This document shows, in pieces, positions 1-5,623 of a stretch of DNA of 5,849 bases. The notes beneath the pieces were generated by a model that made no database searches, had not been told where the DNA came from, and saw nothing but the letters and a program-made list of their open reading frames with translations. The stretch covers positions 1 through 5,849 of the forward strand of contig CAZMGT010000091.1 of NCBI GenBank assembly GCA_964565895.1, given 5' to 3'. A program made the position numbers and the translations under genes. The DNA is from CAZMGT01 sp964565895. Its GTDB lineage: Bacteria > Armatimonadota > Zipacnadia > UBA1398 > CAZMGT01. Positions within the stretch are counted from its first letter, which is position 1. The number at the start of each line of letters is the position of its first letter.

Positions 1-1482
1 CCATTTTCCCCGGGCGACGACGCCGTGGTGCTCATCGGCTGCGACATGGCGGGGGTAGGGCGCGCGGTGGAAGCCTTTTTGCGGGTGCTCGGCAGGCCGC
101 CGGCCGGTGACGTGTCTCCGCTAAACGCCGCGCGCAACGCGTTTTTGCCGCCGAAGTTTCGCCGGCTCCTCCAGGCGCAGATGGGCAAGCCATTGCCCGG
201 CCCGCTGGACCTTCCCCGAACAACGCTGCGCACATACCAGGGCCTAGTGTTTACGCGCCAGCCCGCGCCCGCCCCGCGGCTTGCCCTGCGCGGGGCGGTG
301 CTTGCGCTTTGCCCCTCGCCCGGGGGCCGCCTTGTGCTTGCGGCAAGGGAGGCGGGCGAAGCCGAGCTTGCCCTGCTGCGTGCCGACGGTTCGCTCGTTT
401 GGCGCGCGACGCTGCCTGGCCGACCCGTGGACCTTGCGCTTTCGCGCGGCGCCTACTTTGCCGCCTGCCAAACTAGCGCGAGCAAGGTATTTTTGCTCGA
501 CAGCGCGGGCCAAGTGATACGACAGTTCGCTGCGCCCGGCCTCATCGCCTCTCGGCCCGCGTTTGCCCTCGACCCGCAGGGGCGGTATTTTGCCCTGGCC
601 GCCGGCGGGTCGGTGCGCTGCTATGCCTTGCCTGAGTTTGAGGAAAGGTGGACAGCAGACCTGGGCGCAATTCTTTCGCAGGCCTCTGCCCCAGTGGCCC
701 TTGCCCTGCGCCCGAGCGCAAACGGAGATTACCTTGCCCTGGTCATGGCCGACGCGTCTCCCCAAGCCCGCGCAAAGGGGCGCCGGCGCTGCGCCGCCGC
801 GCTTGACGCGCAGCGGGGGACAGTGCGCTTTGTCGCGGACGACCCAACTCCCGCGGGGCAGCTTGGCGGAGCGCGCGAGAGTCCCTCGGCGCTGCCCTGC
901 GCGGCGGCCAGCGACGAAGGAGCGCTTGCCGTCGCTTTCGCCTCGGGCAGCTTGGCTCTCTTCGGCCCCGAGGGCGAGCTCCGTGCGCTGTTTGACCTGC
1001 GCGAGCCGCTGGACGAGACGGAGCTGGACGACCTCCCCGCCGCCCAAGCGGCGCGCGCAGCAGCTTGGGGCGCGCTAGCGAGTGAGCTCCCTGTCGCCGG
1101 TTGTCGCAGCCTGCGCTGGACGGCCGACGGCGCCCTCACCTTGCTTACCGAGCGCGCGCTATATTTCGTCTCGCCCCACGGCGGCCAGGCGCGGGCGCTG
1201 GACCTTCGCCCGCGGCTGGGCGATGTGCCCTGCGACTTTGCTTTAGGCCCGGCTGGCCTTCTTGCGCTCGCCTCGTGGGATGGCAGGGTTTGCCTTACCG
1301 ATGGCGCCGGCGGCGTTTTGTGGCGCAGGGAGGTGGGGCCTGGGGCGCGGGTAGCGTTCGTCGGCAAAAGCGCCCTGGCACTGGGCACGGCGGACGGCGA
1401 GGTCCTCTGCCTAGACTTTGCCGGCAATACGCTTTGGCGTTGGCCTTTCCCCCGGGCCGAGGCTAGCGCAGGCGCAGGGTAA
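1..1482 (+). CDS. C-terminal part of a PQQ/WD40-like beta-propeller protein (5' end outside window)
   Basis: The frame is open from the first base of the window to the TAA at 1480-1482, with no clear start or ribosome binding site, so this is probably the last 493 residues of a longer protein; the GTG codons at 25 and 28 are not convincing starts. Counting from the codon at base 1, residues 1-90 are a non-propeller segment including a hydrophobic VLIGCD stretch and an AVEAFL helix, which I cannot assign. From about residue 95 onward there are repeated beta-strand units of the type hydrophobic strand, D-x-x-G turn, then VWR/LWR: about 125-135 (RADGSLVWR), 165-176 (DSAGQVIRQF), 432-446 (DGAGGVLWRREVG) and 465-481 (ending NTLWRW). 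These are typical of PQQ-like or WD40-like propeller blades. A low-complexity alanine-rich insert sits near 345-362. Propellers of this kind serve as binding or scaffold modules; no catalytic residue or ligand can be named. The gene overlaps the convergent GH10 gene by 20 bp. Confidence 0.8.
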   Translation, partial: PFSPGDDAVVLIGCDMAGVGRAVEAFLRVLGRPPAGDVSPLNAARNAFLPPKFRRLLQAQMGKPLPGPLDLPRTTLRTYQGLVFTRQPAPAPRLALRGAVLALCPSPGGRLVLAAREAGEAELALLRADGSLVWRATLPGRPVDLALSRGAYFAACQTSASKVFLLDSAGQVIRQFAAPGLIASRPAFALDPQGRYFALAAGGSVRCYALPEFEERWTADLGAILSQASAPVALALRPSANGDYLALVMADASPQARAKGRRRCAAALDAQRGTVRFVADDPTPAGQLGGARESPSALPCAAASDEGALAVAFASGSLALFGPEGELRALFDLREPLDETELDDLPAAQAARAAAWGALASELPVAGCRSLRWTADGALTLLTERALYFVSPHGGQARALDLRPRLGDVPCDFALGPAGLLALASWDGRVCLTDGAGGVLWRREVGPGARVAFVGKSALALGTADGEVLCLDFAGNTLWRWPFPRAEASAGAG

Positions 1483-2761
1483 ATTGCGCCGTCTCGCCCG
1501 GCCGGATGCGCCCCGTAGCCGCGGCCGACCGGCCGCCGTGCCGCGCGGTTATTGTATAGGCTCCGTGAAAGCCGCGGAATTTCGCCCGACCGTTGGCGTC
1601 GGTGCGCAAGGTAATGTTCGTGCGCCATTCCTCGCGCACGAGCTTTTTTACGCGGCGGAAGATCTCTTTTGGCCTAAGCTGCTTGTCGAGCAGGCCCCCG
1701 CCGGGAAGCCAGGCCTTCGCCTCGCACAGGTCCCACCAAATAACCGCGCGCACCGCGGGCTGGGCGAAACAGATGCGCAGAAACTGCTCCGCGTAGTCGG
1801 CCTGCGCCTGCTCCGTCCATGTCCCCTGGCGATAGTTGCCGGTAATCGGCTTTCCGCTAGACGTCGGCGTAAACTCCGTTATCTGAATGGGCAAGCCGAG
1901 CTGGGCGTAGGCGGCCAGGGTCTTCTCCACCATGTCCAGCGGATACCAGTCGCTGCGCGGCTCGTGGCACTGCATGCCGATGGCCCCGATGGGCGCGCCG
2001 CGGCGCAACAGCTCGCGAACAAGGTTGAAAAACGGCCCGCGGCCCTCCATGTCCTGGATGACGTAGTATTCGTTCACAACAAGCGTCGCGTTGGGGTTTG
2101 CCTCGTGCGCCCAGCGCAGGGCGCGCTCGACATAGTCCACGCGGTCTTTTGTCCCCGGCCAGTTTTTCGTGTGCGTGGGCTCGTTAACCACGTCCCAAAT
2201 GTCAATTAGCCCGGCAAAGTGCGCCACGCACTCGCGCACGCGCCGCTCTAGCTCGGCAAGCGACTCTAGCGGATTAAGGTTCTTCGTCCAGTCCGGCACG
2301 CCGGCGGGGTGCGTCCAGGCGAGGGGGTGGCCTTTGGTTACGATGCCATGCTCCGCGCACCAGCGGGCGACTTTCTCGCGATACGCGTGCTGCGGCTGCC
2401 CGCGCACGGGCTCGTAGGACTTCCAATAGAAGGGCAGGGTGGCGAAGTCAAAGATCTCGGCGAAGCGCCGCTTATACTCCTCGTTTTGCGCAGCCGTGGC
2501 GAAGCGATCGAAGCCAAAGATATTGCAGCCAACCTTAAAGTCGCTTTCCCTCTGACGGACGACGACCTCGGCGCCGGCGACGGGTTTACCGCCCGGCCCG
2601 AGGACGAGGACCACGGCGTCGCTCTTGCGCACTTTGTCCACGGCGGCGCGGGCGCGTTCCAGCGCGGCGCGGTCGGCCTCGGCGCTGCCCACATATTTCC
2701 CCGCGCCCGCGGCGCATGAGCAAAGCAGCAAAAGCAAAGCGGCGATCGTCTCCAGGCGCAT
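1463..2761 (-). CDS. Exported GH10 endo-1,4-beta-xylanase (putative lipoprotein)
   Basis: 432 residues, ATG at 2761 and TAG at 1465-1463. GH10 enzymes hydrolyse internal beta-1,4 bonds of xylan with retention of configuration. Visible GH10 landmarks: FYWKSYEP (111-118), KGHPLAW (143-149; the usual form is RGHTLVW), WDVVNEP (189-195) with acid/base Glu194, IGMQCHEP (261-268) with the substrate-site His266, ITEF (294-297) with nucleophile Glu296, and WWDLCEAKAW (342-351) near the end of the barrel. Residues 1-20 are an export signal; LLCSC (12-16) could be a lipobox with Cys16 as the lipidated residue, although Cys at -2 is unusual and simple signal peptidase I cleavage is possible. Residues 48-85 (GPGGKPVAGAEVVV and following) match the small N-terminal strand region seen in plant-like GH10 proteins, and 378-432 form a short beta-rich C-terminal tail (FRGFHGAYTI). 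The start is supported by a purine-rich ribosome binding site 10 nt upstream. The gene is divergent from the esterase gene, suggesting joint action on xylan. Confidence 0.93.
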   Translation of the reverse strand: MRLETIAALLLLLCSCAAGAGKYVGSAEADRAALERARAAVDKVRKSDAVVLVLGPGGKPVAGAEVVVRQRESDFKVGCNIFGFDRFATAAQNEEYKRRFAEIFDFATLPFYWKSYEPVRGQPQHAYREKVARWCAEHGIVTKGHPLAWTHPAGVPDWTKNLNPLESLAELERRVRECVAHFAGLIDIWDVVNEPTHTKNWPGTKDRVDYVERALRWAHEANPNATLVVNEYYVIQDMEGRGPFFNLVRELLRRGAPIGAIGMQCHEPRSDWYPLDMVEKTLAAYAQLGLPIQITEFTPTSSGKPITGNYRQGTWTEQAQADYAEQFLRICFAQPAVRAVIWWDLCEAKAWLPGGGLLDKQLRPKEIFRRVKKLVREEWRTNITLRTDANGRAKFRGFHGAYTITARHGGRSAAATGRIRPGETAQFTLRLR

Positions 2762-2771
2762 TTTCGCTCAT

Positions 2772-2780
2772 CCTCTCCCC
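2772..2780 (-). promoter_or_regulatory. Ribosome binding site of the GH10 gene
   Basis: Read on the minus strand the sequence is GGGGAGAGG, ending 10 nt before the ATG at 2761. It decides between this start and an out-of-frame ATG at 2771-2769, which lies directly against the purine tract and is too close to be served by it. The chosen start gives an immediate export signal. Confidence 0.6.
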
Positions 2781-2828
2781 AGGTCGCTGAGGCAGACATT
2801 CCCCGCCGCCCGCGCGCAGTCCTAGGTT

Positions 2829-2838
2829 TGTGCGCACA
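2829..2838. repeat. Perfect 10-bp palindrome, candidate operator
   Basis: TGTGCGCACA reads the same on both strands and does not extend outward. It lies 68 bp from the GH10 start codon and 96 bp from the esterase start codon, a suitable place for a dimeric regulator acting on both genes. A CCTAGG palindrome lies just to its left at 2821-2826. A 10-bp palindrome can occur by chance in GC-rich DNA, so the operator role is a guess. Confidence 0.3.
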
Positions 2839-2922
2839 CCGCCGCGGGGGAAGGACCAACGCCACAACGACCGAACAACCCGATGAAGGCTCAGGAAGAG
2901 CAAAGATCGCGCCAGAACTTGC

Positions 2923-2928
2923 GGAGGG
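2923..2928 (+). promoter_or_regulatory. Ribosome binding site of the esterase gene
   Basis: GGAGGG, a strong Shine-Dalgarno match, ends 6 nt before the GTG at 2935-2937. This spacing supports GTG as the start codon; no in-frame ATG nearby is equally well placed. Confidence 0.75.
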
Positions 2929-2934
2929 TCTGCG

Positions 2935-4674
2935 GTGAGCAGCGGAGTGGTCGCCTTTGCCCTGTGCCTTGCCGCGCTTGGCGCGCGGGTTGACCTATGC
3001 TGGATCGACGAGGCCCAACGCCTGCCGGCGCAGCTGCCCGAGGACGCCCCGAAGCTTTCCGACCTGGTTGCCGACGCCCAGGGACAGCGGATCGCCACGG
3101 CGCAGGCGTGGGCGAAAAGGCGCGCGGAGCTGCGCGAGAAGTGGCTGCGCTTTCTCGGGCCGTTCCTCGACGCCCCGCGCTGCCCGCTTAACCCGCAAGT
3201 GCTGAGCACCGCGCGCCTGGGTGGGGTAACGCGCAAGCTGGTTAAGCTCCAGGTCGAGCCGGGGGTGTGGATGGAGGCGTACTTGCTACACCCCGCCGAG
3301 CCCAAGGGCAAGCTGCCCGGCGTGGTCGTGTTTCACTCGACGGTGCGTTACACGATCCGCCAGCCCGCCGGCCTTGAGGGGGCGGAGGAGAAGTGGATCG
3401 GCCTGCACCTTGCCGAGCAAGGGATGGTCGCCCTCTGCCCGCGCTGCTTTCTCTGGGAGCCCGAAGGCAGGGGGCTCGCTGACGCCGTGGACCGGCTCCA
3501 CCAGCGACACCCGGACTGGCGCGGCATGGCCAAGATGATCTTCGACGGCATGCGCGCCGCCGACTACTTGCAAACGCTGCCGTTTGTCGATCGCGAACGT
3601 CTGGGGTGCATCGGGCATTCGCTGGGCGGAAAAGAGGCGCTTTTTGTCGCCGCGTTTGACGAGCGCTTTCGCGCGGTAGTGAGCAGCGAGGGAGGCATTG
3701 GCCTGGGGTTTTCCAACTGGGAGGCGCCGTGGTATCTAGGCCCGGAGATTCGCCAGCCGGGCTTTGCCATGGACAACCACGAGGTGCTCGCGCTGGTTGC
3801 TCCGCGCCCGTTTTTGCTCATTGGCGGGGGCGCTTCGGACGGCGAGAAGAGCTGGCCGTATGTCGCCGCGGTGCTCCCCATATACCGGCTGCTCGGCGCG
3901 GAGAACAATGTAGGCTTGATCAACCACGGCGAGGGCCACGCCTTTCCCACGATCGCCCAGCTCCGGGCATATGAGTGGCTTGCCGCGCACCTCGGCGCGC
4001 AGGGAGCGATCCGCGCGTTTACCCTGGACGGCAAGACGGTTGTTCTGCGCAGCGAGTTTTACGACGACTTTAGCGCGGGGATGGACAACTGGGTCGTCGA
4101 GGGCCAGCCGCGGGTCGAGGTGCGCGAGGGAAAGCTCTTTGCCTTCGCCTCGGACAACAAGCCAAACGTAAACACCATTTGGTGCAGGCGCGACTTTTCC
4201 GGCGACGCTGTCGTCGAGTTCGACGCCTGCGTGCTTGCCGGCTCAGACAAGGACAACATCAACTTTTTCCTTTACGCGACGCAAAACGACGGGAGCGACG
4301 TTTTGCTTACCTCGGCCCAGCGCACGGGGGCGTACAAGGAATATCACCAGTTCCCCAACTACATCTACACGTTTCTCACGGACACTAACCCGGAGACAAA
4401 CAAGCCCGCGGGGCGTGCGCGCTTTCGCAAGGACCCGGGTTTTGTCCTGCTTGCCGAGAAATGGGTCGAGCCCCTGGTCAAGGGCCATGTGTATCACATT
4501 GCCATCGTCGTCCAGGGGCCGCGCATGCGCTATTACGTAGACGGCCGGCTGGTCCACGATTTCCGCGACAGCCCGCCGCTGTACCGCCGGGGCAAGCATG
4601 CCTTTCGCACGTGGCGGACAAACCTGTGGTTCGACAACTTCCGCGTGAGCGGCATCGTCCAACCTGGGGGCTAG
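2935..4674 (+). CDS. Putative xylan-linked alpha/beta-hydrolase esterase fused to a YesU/DUF1961-like domain
   Basis: 579 residues, GTG start, TAG at 4672-4674. Residues 1-20 contain a hydrophobic run (VVAFALCLAALGA) that may be an export signal, though it lacks the usual basic start. Residues 35-100 look helical. Residues about 100-355 are an alpha/beta-hydrolase: strand PGVVVFHS (128-135), nucleophile elbow IGHSLGGKEA (226-235) with Ser229, SSEGGIG (250-256), LVAPRPFLLIGG (287-298) and HGEGHAFP (331-338) with likely catalytic His335. The acid could be Glu252 or Asp302. The pattern resembles the dienelactone-hydrolase/acetylxylan-esterase-like (Abhydrolase_7-type) proteins, and Ser-x-x-Gly-Lys also recalls CE15 glucuronoyl esterases; the substrate is not proven. 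Residues about 372-574 form a second domain starting FYDDFSAGMDNW and containing RTGAYKEYH (463-471), ARFRKDPGF (495-503), YYVDGRLVHDF (533-543) and FDNFRV (566-571). This matches, from memory, B. subtilis YesU (DUF1961), a jelly-roll protein encoded in a pectin-degradation cluster. Divergent to the GH10 gene and 6 nt before the methyltransferase gene. Confidence 0.85.
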   Translation: MSSGVVAFALCLAALGARVDLCWIDEAQRLPAQLPEDAPKLSDLVADAQGQRIATAQAWAKRRAELREKWLRFLGPFLDAPRCPLNPQVLSTARLGGVTRKLVKLQVEPGVWMEAYLLHPAEPKGKLPGVVVFHSTVRYTIRQPAGLEGAEEKWIGLHLAEQGMVALCPRCFLWEPEGRGLADAVDRLHQRHPDWRGMAKMIFDGMRAADYLQTLPFVDRERLGCIGHSLGGKEALFVAAFDERFRAVVSSEGGIGLGFSNWEAPWYLGPEIRQPGFAMDNHEVLALVAPRPFLLIGGGASDGEKSWPYVAAVLPIYRLLGAENNVGLINHGEGHAFPTIAQLRAYEWLAAHLGAQGAIRAFTLDGKTVVLRSEFYDDFSAGMDNWVVEGQPRVEVREGKLFAFASDNKPNVNTIWCRRDFSGDAVVEFDACVLAGSDKDNINFFLYATQNDGSDVLLTSAQRTGAYKEYHQFPNYIYTFLTDTNPETNKPAGRARFRKDPGFVLLAEKWVEPLVKGHVYHIAIVVQGPRMRYYVDGRLVHDFRDSPPLYRRGKHAFRTWRTNLWFDNFRVSGIVQPGG

Positions 4675-4680
4675 GGCGCT

Positions 4681-5430
4681 GTGGACAAGGTAACGATCGC
4701 TAACGCCGACGCGTACGAGTATATGAAATCGATGCCCGCGCAGTCGGTGGACCTCATCCTCACCGACCCGCCCTACAACCTCAGCCTTTACTCCACGGGG
4801 AACATCGAGCTCGGCTGGCGCAAGCCGTTTAACAACGACGTTGCCGAGTGGGACGGTCAGTTCGATCCGGCAACGGTGGCCGAGGACTTCGTGCGCATTC
4901 TCAAGCCCACGGGCAACATCTTCGCCTTCTGCAGCTACAACCTTCTCGGGCGCTGGCACGAGGTTTTCGACCCGCTGTTCGATACGTTTCAGTTCATGGT
5001 TTGGCACAAAACGAATCCTCCGCCAAAGGTTCGGCGGGCGGGTTTTTTGAATGCCTGCGAGCTTATTGTGTGCATGTGGAACAGGGGCCACACGTGGAAC
5101 TTTACGCGCCAACGCGAGATGCATAACTTTATCGAAGCCCCCATTTGCATGGGCAGCGAGCGCTGGAAGGACCCCGTGCACCCCACGCAAAAGCCGCTCA
5201 AAGTCCTGCGGCACATCATCAACCTCGCCTCGCGGCCGGGGCAGGTGGTCTTCGACCCGTTCATGGGCGTGGGGTCCACAGGCGTGGCCGCGATAAGCAT
5301 GGAGCGCAGGTTTATTGGCGTGGAAATCGACCCAGGATATTTCGCCGCGGCAAAGACGCGCTTAGAGCGCGCCCTGCGCGAGGCGGAAGACGTCCCCGAG
5401 GGACAAAGCACGGCCGCTGGCCGGCAGTAG
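4681..5430 (+). CDS. Solitary beta-class DNA methyltransferase, probably adenine-N6 specific
   Basis: 249 residues, GTG start, TAG at 5428-5430. The N6_N4_Mtase family transfers a methyl group from S-adenosylmethionine to adenine N6 or cytosine N4 in a specific DNA site. Catalytic motif IV TDPPYN lies at 28-33, the S-adenosylmethionine-binding motif I FDPFMGVGSTG at 191-201, and FIGVEID at 211-217. HPTQKP (167-172) is the conserved stretch before motif I. Motif IV before motif I defines the beta class, with residues about 110-160 between them as the likely target-recognition region. DPPY favours N6-adenine over N4-cytosine (often SPPY). The overall pattern resembles YhdJ-type orphan enzymes. 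The gene begins 6 nt after the esterase stop; the upstream TGGGGG (4665-4670, 10 nt away) is a weak ribosome binding site, so translational coupling is likely. Starting later, at the internal ATG codons, would remove the strand preceding motif IV. No restriction endonuclease gene is visible beside it. Confidence 0.93.
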   Translation: MDKVTIANADAYEYMKSMPAQSVDLILTDPPYNLSLYSTGNIELGWRKPFNNDVAEWDGQFDPATVAEDFVRILKPTGNIFAFCSYNLLGRWHEVFDPLFDTFQFMVWHKTNPPPKVRRAGFLNACELIVCMWNRGHTWNFTRQREMHNFIEAPICMGSERWKDPVHPTQKPLKVLRHIINLASRPGQVVFDPFMGVGSTGVAAISMERRFIGVEIDPGYFAAAKTRLERALREAEDVPEGQSTAAGRQ

Positions 5431-5534
5431 GGGGCGCGCGCTGCGTTTTTCTTAAACCGACGTTAGTCCCGCGAAAAAACTGGGTATGAAGGAACTGGCG
5501 CGCACGGCTGGTCGAATCATAGGCGGGAGGGCAG

Positions 5535-5569
5535 GCCAGCCGCGAAAGGAAAAACTTTCGCGCGCTGGC
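5535..5569. repeat. Strong bulged hairpin upstream of the lipoprotein gene
   Basis: The left arm 5535-5548 (GCCAGCCGCGAAAG) pairs with 5555-5569. The inner 8 bp (5541-5548 with 5555-5562) and outer 6 bp (5535-5540 with 5564-5569) are both perfect, with a single unpaired C at 5563 and a 6-nt loop GAAAAA. It ends 54 nt before the ATG at 5624. No T-tract follows on either strand, so it does not look like a standard intrinsic terminator. It could be an mRNA leader structure, a factor-dependent terminator element or part of a small RNA; the role is unknown. Confidence 0.6.
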
Positions 5570-5604
5570 GTATGCCGCAGGTGGCAGCGAAGCAGTCAGG
5601 CTCT

Positions 5605-5613
5605 GGGAGAGGG
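5605..5613 (+). promoter_or_regulatory. Ribosome binding site of the right-edge lipoprotein gene
   Basis: GGGAGAGGG ends 10 nt before the ATG at 5624. Both the purine tract and its spacing closely resemble those of the GH10 gene at 2772-2780, which supports the start chosen for this truncated gene. Confidence 0.6.
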
Positions 5614-5623
5614 CACGCTGGAC

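Larger units (their letters stand above)
2762..2934. promoter_or_regulatory. Divergent intergenic region between the GH10 and esterase genes
   Basis: These 173 bp must hold the promoters of both divergent genes unless one is transcribed from further away. I see the two ribosome binding sites at the ends and a perfect 10-bp palindrome in the middle (2829-2838), but no convincing -35/-10 pair on either strand. A looser inverted match exists between TTCCCC at 2799-2804 and GGGGAA at 2847-2852, placed around the palindrome. Shared regulation of the two genes is inferred from the arrangement only. Confidence 0.5.

Noticed and set aside
281..740. Recurring CTTGCCCTG/TTTGCCCT strings in the propeller gene
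   Set aside because: They encode Leu-Ala-Leu or Phe-Ala-Leu in propeller strands using favoured codons. Spacing is irregular and the flanks do not match, so this is not a DNA repeat family.
244..1047. Long minus-strand open frame (267 codons) inside the propeller gene
   Set aside because: It is antisense to a well-supported coding frame. Its translation is rich in Arg, Gly and Ala with no recognisable motif, as expected for shadow frames in GC-rich DNA.
729..1628. Minus-strand open frame (299 codons) spanning the propeller gene and the end of the GH10 gene
   Set aside because: Its product is Ser/Arg/Ala/Pro-rich low-complexity sequence, and the frame overlaps two genes with clear protein signatures.
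1418..2209. Plus-strand open frame (263 codons) opposite the GH10 gene
   Set aside because: It is antisense to the GH10 catalytic domain, including the codons for both catalytic glutamates, and has no recognisable family pattern.
2338..2865. Alternative minus-strand frame and the ATG at 2771-2769 near the GH10 start
   Set aside because: These give arginine-rich translations in other frames. The ATG at 2771-2769 abuts the ribosome binding site and leads into no export signal, whereas the ATG at 2761 gives a signal peptide and the GH10 domain.
5041..5160. Lower G+C in the methyltransferase target-recognition region as a sign of horizontal transfer
   Set aside because: Hand counts give about 53% G+C here against 73% at 301-360, but 4261-4320 in the esterase's second domain is also about 53%, so the dip is not specific to the methyltransferase.
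4243..5214. Minus-strand open frame (323 codons) opposite the DUF1961-like domain and the methyltransferase
   Set aside because: Both plus-strand genes under it have diagnostic motifs; the antisense translation has none.
5411..5452. Possible intrinsic terminator after the methyltransferase (T-tract at 5446-5450)
   Set aside because: The stem next to the T-tract has only 4 bp (GCAG 5424-5427 with CTGC 5441-5444) and a 13-nt loop. The better 5-bp stem (5411-5415 with 5419-5423) lies inside the coding region, 22 nt from the T-tract.
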